From: Roseivivax sediminis
GTDB taxonomy: Bacteria; Pseudomonadota; Alphaproteobacteria; Rhodobacterales; Rhodobacteraceae
Reading direction: 5' to 3'
Assembly (NCBI RefSeq): GCF_900112685.1
Contig: NZ_FOMS01000009.1
Coordinates: 174,241-238,240 of the forward strand
Length of the DNA: 64,000 bases
Below are positions 27,067 through 35,646 of the stretch, piece by piece; positions within the stretch are counted from its first letter, which is position 1, and each line of letters opens with the position of its first letter. Both the position numbers and the translations under genes were made by a program. The notes under the pieces are model-generated. The model had not been told where the DNA came from and did not search any database. It saw only the letters and a program-made list of their open reading frames with translations.

Positions 27067-28095
27067 ATGCGCTGCTTCTACGCCCCCGAGACCGAAGCGC
27101 ACGACCCGTCCTTCCGCCTGACCAACGGACGGGTGCAGCAGAACGCCGAACGGCCGGAGCGCGCGCGGCTCTTGCGCGCGGCGCTGGACCAGGCCGGCCT
27201 CACCACCGAAGAGCCGCCAGCCTTCGATCGCGCGGCGTACGAAGCGGTGCACACGCCGCGCTTTCTGGATTTCCTTCAGACCGCGTGGGAGACGTGGCAG
27301 ACCCTGCCCGGCGCATCAGAGGAGGTGATCCCCAACGCCTTTCCCCGGCTTGGCACGCAACGCTATCCCGAAAGCTTCGTGGGCCGCGCCGGATGGCACG
27401 CGGGCGACGTGTCGGCCCCGATCGGGCCGGGAAGTTGGCAGGCGACTCAGCGCGCCGCCGATTGCGCGCTCGCCGCTGCGGACGCGGTGCTGGACGGGGC
27501 GTGGTCCGCCTACGCGCTCTCCCGTCCGCCGGGGCACCACACCAGCGCGGAGGTGGCGGCCGGCCATTGCCTGATGAACGTCTCGGCCATCGCGGCAGAG
27601 CGGCTGCGCAGCCGGCACGGGCGGGTGGCCGTGCTCGACATCGACACCCATCACGGCAATGGCACGCAGGACATTTTCTACGAGCGCGGAGACGTGCTGT
27701 TCGTGTCGGTCCACACCGACACGGCGAATTATTACCCCTTCTTCACCGGCTACGCGGAAGAGACGGGGCGCGGGAAGGGCGAGGGATTCAACCTGAACCT
27801 GCCCGTCCCCGCGACGACGGAGGAGGAGGACTGGTGCGCGGCCATCGGCGTGGGCCTCGAGCGGATCGCCGCGTTCGCGCCGGACGCGCTGGTGCTGAGC
27901 CTCGGGCTCGACGCCCATCGCGACGATCCGCTCAAGGGGATGCGCGTCGGCGATGCGGGCTTCACGCGGGCGGCACGAATGATCCGGGAGGCCGGCTATC
28001 CGACGGTGCTGGTGCAGGAGGGCGGCTACCTGTCGGACAGCCTGACGGCGGCGATGGCGGCGTTCCTCGAGGGTTGGCTAGAGAGCGACGCCTAG
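27067..28095 (+). CDS. Histone deacetylase family / acetylpolyamine amidohydrolase
   Basis: Zinc amidohydrolase of the arginase-deacetylase fold, 342 residues. Motifs in order: RPPGHHT (tandem catalytic His, about 157-163), CLMN, the zinc site DIDTHHGNGTQDIFY, HTD..YPFFTG, a second Asp in LGLDAHRDDP (usual third zinc ligand) and EGGY near the end. In bacteria, such proteins mostly deacetylate polyamines or related acetamides; the precise substrate is not readable. Its stop overlaps that of the convergent kinase gene by 4 bases. Confidence 0.85.
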   Translation: MRCFYAPETEAHDPSFRLTNGRVQQNAERPERARLLRAALDQAGLTTEEPPAFDRAAYEAVHTPRFLDFLQTAWETWQTLPGASEEVIPNAFPRLGTQRYPESFVGRAGWHAGDVSAPIGPGSWQATQRAADCALAAADAVLDGAWSAYALSRPPGHHTSAEVAAGHCLMNVSAIAAERLRSRHGRVAVLDIDTHHGNGTQDIFYERGDVLFVSVHTDTANYYPFFTGYAEETGRGKGEGFNLNLPVPATTEEEDWCAAIGVGLERIAAFAPDALVLSLGLDAHRDDPLKGMRVGDAGFTRAARMIREAGYPTVLVQEGGYLSDSLTAAMAAFLEGWLESDA

Positions 28096-28721
28096 GGCAC
28101 GAGGCGCAGGTCCGCCGGGCGGCTGCGCTCAATCACGGTGCGGCCGTTCGGCAGATCGTTTTCTTCGAGCTTCTCGCGGATCTCCACGTCGCTGAGCCCG
28201 TGCCCTTCCCAGCGCGCGGACAGACGGCGGCGCAGCTCCCCCTCATCCACGTCGATCAGGACGGTCAGGTCGAAGAGCGGCGCGAGCCGGTCCCAGGGCG
28301 GATCCTGCAACAGGAGGTAGTTGCCCTCGACAAGAACCAGATCGGCACTGCACGGGATCGCGGCGGCGCCGGTGCGGGCGATCTCGATCTCGCGGTCGAA
28401 GACCGGCACGACGATCTCGTCCTCCGCGTTGTCGCGCAGGCGCGCGATCATGTGGGCGAGGCCCGGGACATCGAAGGTGTGCGGCGCGCCCTTTCGGGGG
28501 CGCAGCCCGCGGGGCACCAGCAGTCGGTCGTCATAATGGTAGCCGTCCATCGCCAGCACCGCGGCACGGCCGGGGCTGTCGCGATTGAGCGCCTCCGCCA
28601 GCTTGCTTGCGGTGGTGGACTTGCCCGATCCCGGCGCACCGACGATGGCGATGATCCGGCGCCCCGGTGGAAGGGCCGCGATGCGCTGAGCGAGCGCGTC
28701 CTGGGTTACCGTCTGCGTCAT
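28092..28721 (-). CDS. P-loop nucleoside/sugar kinase family protein (FrcK/YggC-like)
   Basis: Small P-loop kinase of the uridine kinase/pantothenate kinase fold, 209 residues. Walker A is GAPGSGKST at 28-36; the family motif AMDGYHYDD, the GLRPRKGAPHTFDVPGL block and DLVLVEGNYLLL follow. Relatives near fructose transporters are called FrcK, but here no sugar transporter is adjacent, so the substrate is open. Convergent with the HDAC-family gene; a bidirectional hairpin separates it from the formate dehydrogenase operon. Confidence 0.72.
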   Translation of the reverse strand: MTQTVTQDALAQRIAALPPGRRIIAIVGAPGSGKSTTASKLAEALNRDSPGRAAVLAMDGYHYDDRLLVPRGLRPRKGAPHTFDVPGLAHMIARLRDNAEDEIVVPVFDREIEIARTGAAAIPCSADLVLVEGNYLLLQDPPWDRLAPLFDLTVLIDVDEGELRRRLSARWEGHGLSDVEIREKLEENDLPNGRTVIERSRPADLRLVP

Positions 28722-28807
28722 CGCCTCTCGTTGCCCGCCTCCGTCGGGCGGAGCGTACCGGGAGCGGCGCGGCGGAGCAATCGCCGGGATGACGTCCCCC
28801 GGAACGC

Positions 28808-28837
28808 AAACGAGGCCCGGCGGGCCGGGCCTCGTTT
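28808..28837. terminator. Strong hairpin downstream of formate dehydrogenase operon
   Basis: Near-perfect GC-rich inverted repeat, AAACGAGGCCCGGC / GCCGGGCCTCGTTT separated by 2 bases, 38 bases after the fdsA stop. Its T-rich flank on either strand suits a rho-independent terminator. Confidence 0.75.
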
Positions 28838-28874
28838 CGGATTGCTTTCTATCGGGGCCGGGTGGCCGCTGCCA

Positions 28875-31649
28875 TCATTCGGCGGCGATGGCCTCGGCCT
28901 TTTCGACCCGGACGGCACCGAACTTGAACTCCGGGATCTTGCCGTAGGGGTCCAGAGCGGAGTTGGTCAGGATGTTTGCCGCCGCCTCCACGTAGGCGAA
29001 GGGCAGGAAGACGTTGTCCTCGGCCACAGCGCGGTCGGACCGCGCCATCACCCGGACCGACCCGCGGCGCGTGGTCAGCCGGATGTAGTCTCCGGGCTCC
29101 ACGCCCAGGGCCCGCAGCGTCTTGGGATGCATCGAACAGTTGGCCTCCGGCTCCACCGCGTCGAGCACGCTGGCGCGGCGGGTCATCGACCCGGTGTGCC
29201 AGTGCTCAAGCTGCCGGCCGGTGATCAGCACGAACGGATATTCCTCGTCCGGGAACTCCGCCGGCGGGATCACGCTCGCGGGCGTCATCTTCGCCCGGCC
29301 CTCGGGCCGCGGGAAGCCGTCGCCGAACACGATGGGCTGGCCCGGATCGTCCTCGGACAGCGACGGATAGGTGACCGCCGTCTTCTGCAGCCGGTCCCAC
29401 GTGATGTTGTCGAACGACTTCATGTTCAACTTCATCTCCGCGAAGACCTCGCTCGGATCGGTGTAGGTCCAGCCGAGGCCGAGGCGCTTGGCCAGCTCGA
29501 CCTCGATCCACCAATCCTCCTTCGCCTCGCCCGGGGGCGACACCGCGGCGCGGCCGAGCTGCACCTGCCGGTTGGTGTTGGTGACCGTGCCGCTCTTTTC
29601 GTACCAGGCGGCGGAGGGCAGGATCACGTCGGCGTAGTTCGCCGTCTCGGTCATGAAGATGTCCTGCACCACTAGGTGATCGAGCTTGGCGAGCGCGTCG
29701 CGGGCGTGGTCGACGTCGGGGTCCGACATCGCCGGGTTCTCGCCCAGGATATACATCGACTTGATGTCGCCGGCATGGACCGCGTCCATGATCTCCACCA
29801 CCGTCAGGCCCTTCTCGGACGAGAAGTCCTCGGATTCCCAGACATCGGTGAAGGCCTTGCGTACGCCGTCATCGGTGACCGGCTGCATGTCCGGCAGGAA
29901 CATCGGGATCAGGCCCGCGTCGGACGCGCCCTGCACGTTGTTCTGGCCGCGAAGCGGGTGCAGACCGGTGCCCGGGCGGCCGACATGGCCGGTCATCAGC
30001 GCAAGGCTGATAAGGCAGCGCGAGTTGTCGGTGCCATGGATGTGCTGCGACACGCCCATGCCCCAGAAGATCATGCCCGCCTGCGCGTCCGCGAAGGTGC
30101 GGGCGACGTCGCGCAGAACGTCCGGCTCGATGCCGCAGATCTTCGACATCTCCTCGGGCGGGAAGCCCTTGAGATGCTCTTTCATCGCATCCCAGTTGTC
30201 GGTCATCGCCTCGATGTACTGGCGATCGTAGAGCCCCTCTTCGACGATCACGTGCATGATCGCGTTGAGCATCGACACGTCGGCGCCGGGCTTGAATTGC
30301 AGCATGTGCGACGCGTAGCGCATCAGCGCCGTGCCGCGCGGATCCATCACGATGAGCTTGCCGCCGCGCTTTGTGAACTGTTTGAAGTAGGTCGCGGCCA
30401 CCGGATGGTTCTCGATCGGGTTGGCCCCGATGATGATCGCCACGTCGGCGTTCTCGATCTCGTTGAAGGTCGCGGTCACGGCGCCCGAGCCGATGTTCTC
30501 CATCAACGCCGCCACAGAGGAGGCATGGCACAGACGGGTGCAGTGATCGACGTTGTTGTGACCGAAGCCCTGGCGGATCATCTTCTGGAAGAGATACGCT
30601 TCTTCGTTCGAGCACTTGGCCGAGCCGAAGCCTGCGACCTCGCGCCCGCGGCCCTTCATGCCGTTGGCGGCAACATCGAGCGCCTCGTCCCAAGTGGCTT
30701 CACGGAAGTGCGTGTGGATCTGGTCCGGCTCCACGTTGAGGCCCTTGGGCGGGGCGTCGTCGCGCCGGATCAGCGGTTTGCGCAGCCGGTGCGGGTGGTG
30801 GATGTAGTCGAAGCCGAAGCGGCCCTTGACGCAGAGCCGGTTCTCGTTCGCCGGCCCGTCGATGCCCTCGGCATAGAGGACCTTGTCGTCCTTGATCTTG
30901 AGCGACAGCTGGCAGCCGACGCCGCAATAAGCACAGACGCTCTCGACCTCGCGGTCGAAGTCCTTGCTGTCGCCGACCTGGTTCTCGTCGACCACGCTCG
31001 ACGGCATCAGCGCGCCGGTCGGGCAGGCCTGCACGCATTCGCCACAGGCGACGCAGGTGGAGTCGCCCATCGGATCGTCCTGGTCGAAGACGATCTTGGC
31101 GTCGTGGCCCCGGTCGGCCATGCCGATCACGTCGTTCACCTGGACCTCGCGGCAGGCGCGGACGCACAGGTTGCAATGAATGCAGGAATCGAGATTGACG
31201 GTCATCGCCACGTGGCTGGCGTCAAGCTCGGGCACGCGGCGGTCTTCGAGGCGCGGGAAACGGCTCGTTTCGATGCCGTTGAGCTTGGCCATGTCCCAGA
31301 AATGCGACGACTTGTCGTGCGCCTCTTCCTGCTCGGGCTGGTCGGCGAGCAAAAGCTCCATGACCATCTTGCGGGATTTCTCCGCCCGATCAGTATCGGT
31401 GCTCACGACCATGCCGTCGGCCGCCTGCCGGATGCAGGAGGCGACAAGGTTCCGTTCGCCCTCCACCTCGACCATGCAGGCCCGGCAGTTGCCGTCCGGG
31501 CGGTAGCCCGGTGACGGCTTGTGGCACAGGTGCGGGATGACAAGCCCGCGGCCATGCGCGGCTTCCCAGATGGTAAGTCCTTCGGGGACGGTGACGTCCT
31601 CGCCGTTGAGGCTGAAGGTCACCATGGCCGTCTGCGTTCCATCAGGCAT
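28875..31649 (-). CDS. fdsA: NAD-dependent formate dehydrogenase, alpha subunit (FdsA)
   Basis: Catalytic molybdenum (or tungsten) subunit oxidising formate to CO2; 924 residues. Visible parts: N-terminal [2Fe-2S] ferredoxin domain with Cys at about 42, 55, 58 and 72; a His/Cys-cluster region; two [4Fe-4S] sets, CIHCNLCVRAC (156-166) and CVACGECVQAC (199-209); CAYCGVGC (239-246) for the catalytic-domain cluster; and NNVDHCTRLCH at about 365-375, where Cys374 aligns with the selenocysteine of E. coli FdhF as Mo ligand. The ATG is one base after the stop of fdsGB. FdsC/FdhD (cofactor sulfuration) and FdsD genes are not beside it. Confidence 0.95.
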   Translation of the reverse strand: MPDGTQTAMVTFSLNGEDVTVPEGLTIWEAAHGRGLVIPHLCHKPSPGYRPDGNCRACMVEVEGERNLVASCIRQAADGMVVSTDTDRAEKSRKMVMELLLADQPEQEEAHDKSSHFWDMAKLNGIETSRFPRLEDRRVPELDASHVAMTVNLDSCIHCNLCVRACREVQVNDVIGMADRGHDAKIVFDQDDPMGDSTCVACGECVQACPTGALMPSSVVDENQVGDSKDFDREVESVCAYCGVGCQLSLKIKDDKVLYAEGIDGPANENRLCVKGRFGFDYIHHPHRLRKPLIRRDDAPPKGLNVEPDQIHTHFREATWDEALDVAANGMKGRGREVAGFGSAKCSNEEAYLFQKMIRQGFGHNNVDHCTRLCHASSVAALMENIGSGAVTATFNEIENADVAIIIGANPIENHPVAATYFKQFTKRGGKLIVMDPRGTALMRYASHMLQFKPGADVSMLNAIMHVIVEEGLYDRQYIEAMTDNWDAMKEHLKGFPPEEMSKICGIEPDVLRDVARTFADAQAGMIFWGMGVSQHIHGTDNSRCLISLALMTGHVGRPGTGLHPLRGQNNVQGASDAGLIPMFLPDMQPVTDDGVRKAFTDVWESEDFSSEKGLTVVEIMDAVHAGDIKSMYILGENPAMSDPDVDHARDALAKLDHLVVQDIFMTETANYADVILPSAAWYEKSGTVTNTNRQVQLGRAAVSPPGEAKEDWWIEVELAKRLGLGWTYTDPSEVFAEMKLNMKSFDNITWDRLQKTAVTYPSLSEDDPGQPIVFGDGFPRPEGRAKMTPASVIPPAEFPDEEYPFVLITGRQLEHWHTGSMTRRASVLDAVEPEANCSMHPKTLRALGVEPGDYIRLTTRRGSVRVMARSDRAVAEDNVFLPFAYVEAAANILTNSALDPYGKIPEFKFGAVRVEKAEAIAAE

Positions 31650-31650
31650 A

Positions 31651-33342
31651 TCAGACCTCGTCGCTGAAGTGTTTCATGGTCAGGCGGATGGCGTTCGGCG
31701 CCGCCTGTCCCAGACCGCAGATGGAGGCGTCGACCATCGCGCTGCTCAGCTCCTCGAGCAGGTCACGGTCCCAGGTGTCGGCTTCCATCAGCTTCACCGC
31801 CTTCTCGCAGCCGACGCGGCAGGGCGTGCATTGCCCGCAGCTTTCGTCCTCGAAGAAGCGCAGCATGTTGAGCGCGGCATCCCGGCAGCTGTCCTGATCG
31901 GACAGGACCACGACGGCGGCCGACCCGATGAAGGACCCGTGAGGTTGCAGCGTGTCAAAGTCGAGCGGCACGTCATCGAGTGACGCAGGGAGGAGTCCGG
32001 ATGACGGGCCGCCCGGCTGGTAGGCCTTGAGAACATGGCCGTCCAGCATCCCACCTGCCGCCTCGACGATGTCGAGAATGGTGGACCCGGCGGGCAGCAG
32101 GTGAACGCCCGGGTTCTTGACGCGGCCGGAGACGGAGTAGCTCCGCAGTCCCTGGCGTCCATTCTTCTCGACGGAATTGAGTACCTGCGGGCCGTAGCGC
32201 ACGATCTGCGCGACCCAGTAGAGCGATTCCACGTTGTGCACGAGCGTCGGCCTGTCGAACACGCCGATCTGCGCGACGTAGGGCGGACGGTGACGCGGAA
32301 TGCCGCGCTTGCCCTCGATCGATTCGATCATCGCGCTTTCTTCGCCGCAGATATAGGCGCCCGCGCCGCGGCGCAGCTCGATATATCCTGGCTGAACGAT
32401 GCCCGCGGCCTCCAGCGCCTCGATCTCCTTGGCGAGGATGTGCAGGACCGCCGGATACTCGTCGCGCATGTAGATGAAGCAGGTCTGCGCCTCGACGGCC
32501 CAGCCGGCAATCAGCATGCCCTCGAGGAAGAGGTGCGGATCGCGTTCGAGGAAATAGCGGTCCTTGAAGGTGCCGGGCTCGCCCTCGTCGCCGTTCACGG
32601 CAAGGTAGCGCGGGCCGGGATTGGCACGCACGAAGCCCCACTTGCGGTTGGACGGGAAGCCCGCACCGCCGAGGCCGCGAAGTCCGCCCTCGGCCACCTT
32701 GGCCTGCACGTCCTCCCAGTCGCCTGAAGTACGCAGACGTTCGAGTTCCTCGTAGCCGCCGTCGCTGACATATTCGTCGAGCGCGCGGTACTCGGGGATC
32801 ACCGGATGGGTCTTCTTCTCGGCCACGGCCGCGAGCACGTTTTCGGGCGTGGCGTGATCGACGTGGTAATGACCGAGTTCGACCACCGGCGCGGTGTCGC
32901 AGCGGCCCATGCAGGGCGCCCGCACGACGCGGACCTCGGACGGGTCGACGCCGTCTTCCAGCGCCTTCTGCAGCGACTCCGCGCCGGCCATCTCGCAGGA
33001 CAGCGAATCGCACACGCGGATCGTCAGCGCTGGCGGCGGGGTCTCGCCCTCCTTCACGACATCGAAATGCGCGTAGAAGGTCGCGACCTCGTAGACCTCG
33101 GTCTGGGCCATCTTCAATTCGCTGGCAAGCGCAGCGATGTGGTCGGCCGACAGGTGGCCGTATTCGTCCTGGATCAAGTGCAGGAACTCGATCAGAAGGT
33201 CCCGCCGCCGCGGCCGGTCGCCCAGCAGCGCCTGAACTTCCGAGAGGGCCTCGTCGCTGAATTGACGCCCTTTCGGGGTTTTCCGCGACTTTCCGGTGCC
33301 TTGCTTTTTCCAGATGCCTTTTTGATCATCCAAAGGTGCCAT
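31651..33342 (-). CDS. fdsB: Formate dehydrogenase gamma-beta fusion (FdsG-FdsB)
   Basis: Single 563-residue protein joining a NuoE-like [2Fe-2S] thioredoxin-fold domain (about 15-165, Cys in CDSLSC and APCMGRCD) to a NuoF-like diaphorase (about 190-560). The diaphorase has the FMN/NAD loop GLRGLGGAGFPSNRKWGF, the region GAGAYICGEESAM and the [4Fe-4S] site ESCGQCTPCRVGC. It passes electrons from FdsA to NAD+. In Rhodobacter capsulatus and Cupriavidus these are two genes. Start: two adjacent ATGs at 33345 and 33342; GGGAGG upstream is better spaced for the latter. The frame extends to 34239 but that part is antisense-free overlap with the LysR gene in another frame and is rejected. Confidence 0.92.
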   Translation of the reverse strand: MAPLDDQKGIWKKQGTGKSRKTPKGRQFSDEALSEVQALLGDRPRRRDLLIEFLHLIQDEYGHLSADHIAALASELKMAQTEVYEVATFYAHFDVVKEGETPPPALTIRVCDSLSCEMAGAESLQKALEDGVDPSEVRVVRAPCMGRCDTAPVVELGHYHVDHATPENVLAAVAEKKTHPVIPEYRALDEYVSDGGYEELERLRTSGDWEDVQAKVAEGGLRGLGGAGFPSNRKWGFVRANPGPRYLAVNGDEGEPGTFKDRYFLERDPHLFLEGMLIAGWAVEAQTCFIYMRDEYPAVLHILAKEIEALEAAGIVQPGYIELRRGAGAYICGEESAMIESIEGKRGIPRHRPPYVAQIGVFDRPTLVHNVESLYWVAQIVRYGPQVLNSVEKNGRQGLRSYSVSGRVKNPGVHLLPAGSTILDIVEAAGGMLDGHVLKAYQPGGPSSGLLPASLDDVPLDFDTLQPHGSFIGSAAVVVLSDQDSCRDAALNMLRFFEDESCGQCTPCRVGCEKAVKLMEADTWDRDLLEELSSAMVDASICGLGQAAPNAIRLTMKHFSDEV

Positions 33343-33407
33343 CATGTCCTCCCTTGACCGGTGAAGCTTTACATCGGCGCAGTGGATTGTAAATTTTCGA
33401 GTCCTTA

Positions 33408-33423
33408 AGCCGTGATAACGGCT
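33408..33423. promoter_or_regulatory. Inverted repeat upstream of fds operon
   Basis: AGCCGT-GATA-ACGGCT, perfect 6-base arms, sits just past the LysR-gene stop and about 65 bases before fdsGB. It could be the LysR regulator's site or a weak terminator; there is no T-run. Confidence 0.35.
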
Positions 33424-33425
33424 CG

Positions 33426-34313
33426 TTATCGTTCGGCCTGTTCGGCGACGCTGCGCAAGGCTTCGAGCGTTGGCAGCCCGGTCTCCCGGAAAGCGGAAAC
33501 CAGGCAGACGGATTTCTCCTGCACCGGGTCCACCAGTGGCAACGCGACCACGCCCGACAGCGGACCGAGAGAATCCACCAGCACCCGCGGCAGGACAGTG
33601 GCCGACAGGCCCTGCACCGCCATCACGATGCTGGAGGTGAAACCGCTGGTTTCCGCCACCACGTGCGGCGTCGCCCCGGCCTGCGCGAAGATCTGGTCGA
33701 TGATCCGCCGGTTCTGCATTGCCGGCTCCAGAAGCGTCAGCGGGATCTGCGCCGCTTCGGCCCAGGCGATCTCCCCCTCCTCGCGCGGGGCGAGGGCGCG
33801 GGGCACCAGCAGCATGTAGGCCTCGTCGTAGAGTGGCTCCACGTGCAGAAGATCGGCGGGGGCACCGTCGGTATAAGTGATGCCGGCATCGTAACGGCCG
33901 TCCTCCAAGCCCTGCTGGATCGCCAGGGAGGACGCGGTTTCGAGGCGCACAACGATATCGGGATATTGCCGGTTCAGCTCGATCAGCAGAAGACTGACAT
34001 AGCCGACGGCGGTGGGAATCACGCCCAGCTTCAAGGAGCCCGAGATCTGGCCCCTCTGACAGCGGAATTCCTGCTCGAAAAGCTCCACCTCGTCGATGAT
34101 CGTGCGGGCGTGGCGGACGATCATCATGCCGTCCTCGGTGAGCCCCTGGAAACGGTTTCCACGTCGTACAATCGGGGTCTGAAGGCGGTCCTCGATCTTG
34201 CGGATGCGCATGGAGAACGCCGGCTGCGAGATCCCGCATTCATTCGCGGCGCGTGCGAAGTGCTTGTGCCGTGCGAGCGCGCTGAGGCACCGCAGGTCCT
34301 TGAGATCTATCAC
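33426..34313 (-). CDS. LysR family transcriptional regulator of formate dehydrogenase
   Basis: 295 residues. N-terminal winged helix-turn-helix at about 1-60 with the LysR pattern (FARAANECGISQPAFSMRIR) and a periplasmic-binding-type effector domain from about 90. It lies directly upstream of, and in the same direction as, fdsGB-fdsA, with 80 bases between. FdsR, a LysR protein, controls the fds operon in Cupriavidus; a comparable role with formate or a related acid as effector is inferred here. It is divergent from the CoA-ligase-like pair at 34481, so it may act on that promoter too. Confidence 0.85.
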   Translation of the reverse strand: MIDLKDLRCLSALARHKHFARAANECGISQPAFSMRIRKIEDRLQTPIVRRGNRFQGLTEDGMMIVRHARTIIDEVELFEQEFRCQRGQISGSLKLGVIPTAVGYVSLLLIELNRQYPDIVVRLETASSLAIQQGLEDGRYDAGITYTDGAPADLLHVEPLYDEAYMLLVPRALAPREEGEIAWAEAAQIPLTLLEPAMQNRRIIDQIFAQAGATPHVVAETSGFTSSIVMAVQGLSATVLPRVLVDSLGPLSGVVALPLVDPVQEKSVCLVSAFRETGLPTLEALRSVAEQAER

Positions 34314-34417
34314 GTTTCCTCCCCGCCGCCGGACCGGACGCGGCTGTCAGAACAAGACCATCGTCTACGCTGCCCGCCGTTCGTGTCCCCGCCCGGTTGC
34401 GTTGACACATCGCAATT

Positions 34418-34438
34418 TGTGGCATACCAAGTACCACA
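34418..34438. promoter_or_regulatory. Shared operator TGTGG-N11-CCACA (copy 1)
   Basis: TGTGG, eleven bases containing CATACCA, then CCACA; 43 bases upstream of the SucC-like start. The core TGGCATACCA resembles GntR/FCD-type sites (TGGTNNACCA-like). The same layout occurs at 39950, 57472 and 57855. Confidence 0.6.
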
Positions 34439-34480
34439 TGCGCAAGCGAACTTGCGCAGGCATTCGGGGAGGAGTGCGCC

Positions 34481-35635
34481 ATGTTTCTGTCGGAGCATCA
34501 GTCCAAGGAACTGCTGTCGCAATACGACGTCCCCGTCCCGGCGGGGCGGCTGGCTAAGTCGTCGGAAGACGCCGAACGACGGTGCAGCGAGATTCCCGCT
34601 CGCAAGTACGTAGTCAAGGCCCAGATTACCGCAGGCGGCCGCGGTCTTGCCGGCGGCGTAAAGTTCGCCGCGACTCCCTCTGCGGTGGCCGACGAGGCGG
34701 GGCGGCTTCTCGGCTCCACCCTTGTGACAGCGCAGACCGGCAGTGCGGGAGAGCTGGTGTCCGCCGTCTCGGTCGAGGAGGCACTGACACTCGAGGCCAG
34801 TTATTTCATTGCCTTCGTGCTCGACACGGTGAGCGGTGCGCCGATGCTGCTGGCCTCCTCCGAAGGCGGGGTCGAATTCGAGCAGCGCACCCAGATGGAC
34901 CCCAGCACGGTCAAGGCCCTGCCGATCGCGTCGGACACGCCGGAAGCGCGAAGCGAGCTCGAGAGCTTCCTGTCCGGCATCGGCATCACCGCGGACGCGC
35001 CGGTCGGGATCGTGATGGCCGCGCGCAAGGCGTTCATCGAAAACGACATGACGCTGCTCGAGATCAACCCTTTCGCCCGAACCGATGGCGGCAAGTGGGT
35101 CGCCGTCGACGCCAAGATCGCGCTCGACGGTGCCGCGCTCTTCCGGCATCCGGAATTCGAGGCGCTGGCCGAGAAGCAGGGTCTCACGCAGACCGAACTC
35201 GAGGCGCAGAAGAACGACATCAACCTCGTGCGCATGGACGGCACCATCGGTGTCGTCGTCAACGGGGCGGGGCTGGGCCTTGCGACCAACGACATGATCT
35301 TCGCGGACGGCGGCAAGCCGGCCAACTTCATGGACATCCGCACCACCGCCACCAGCCTCGACATCGCCCGCGGCGTGACGCTGCTGCTGGAGGAGCCACG
35401 CGCCAAGGTGATCCTGCTGAACGTCCACGGCGGCGGCATGACCGCCTGCGATACGGTGGCAGAAGGGATCTCCTTTGCCTATTCGCGGTCGGAGCGGAAG
35501 CTGCCGGTTGTCGCGCGGCTGGCCGGGCAAAACGCCGAATGGGGCCTGCGCATCCTGAAAGACCGGAAGATTCCGGTGGAGATTCACGATACAATGACCG
35601 ACGCCATTGCGCGTGCCGTCGAAATCGCGCGCTGA
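34481..35635 (+). CDS. SucC-like acyl-CoA synthetase (ADP-forming) beta subunit, divergent
   Basis: ATP-grasp subunit of a two-component CoA ligase, 384 residues, preceded by GGGGAGGAG. The nucleotide part is conserved (VVKAQITAGGRG; LEINPF; VDAKIALDG). The substrate/phosphohistidine side differs: where SucC and the other copy at 58537 have [10 protein letters not shown] and [10 protein letters not shown], this protein has NFMDIRTTAT and NVHGGGMTACD. That points to an acid other than succinate or malate. It is cotranscribed with its alpha partner (11 bases) and a quinone-oxidoreductase-like gene, under a copy of the operator shared with the oxalate and serine-cycle operons. It could be an alternative malate thiokinase; the substrate is unknown. 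Confidence 0.75.
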   Translation: MFLSEHQSKELLSQYDVPVPAGRLAKSSEDAERRCSEIPARKYVVKAQITAGGRGLAGGVKFAATPSAVADEAGRLLGSTLVTAQTGSAGELVSAVSVEEALTLEASYFIAFVLDTVSGAPMLLASSEGGVEFEQRTQMDPSTVKALPIASDTPEARSELESFLSGIGITADAPVGIVMAARKAFIENDMTLLEINPFARTDGGKWVAVDAKIALDGAALFRHPEFEALAEKQGLTQTELEAQKNDINLVRMDGTIGVVVNGAGLGLATNDMIFADGGKPANFMDIRTTATSLDIARGVTLLLEEPRAKVILLNVHGGGMTACDTVAEGISFAYSRSERKLPVVARLAGQNAEWGLRILKDRKIPVEIHDTMTDAIARAVEIAR

Positions 35636-35646
35636 GGGAGGGTCAA

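Noticed and set aside
33346..34239. Long N-terminal extension of the FdsGB frame
   Set aside because: It overlaps the well-supported LysR gene in another frame and is Arg/Pro-rich; GGGAGG and ATG at 33342 fit the FdsG start.
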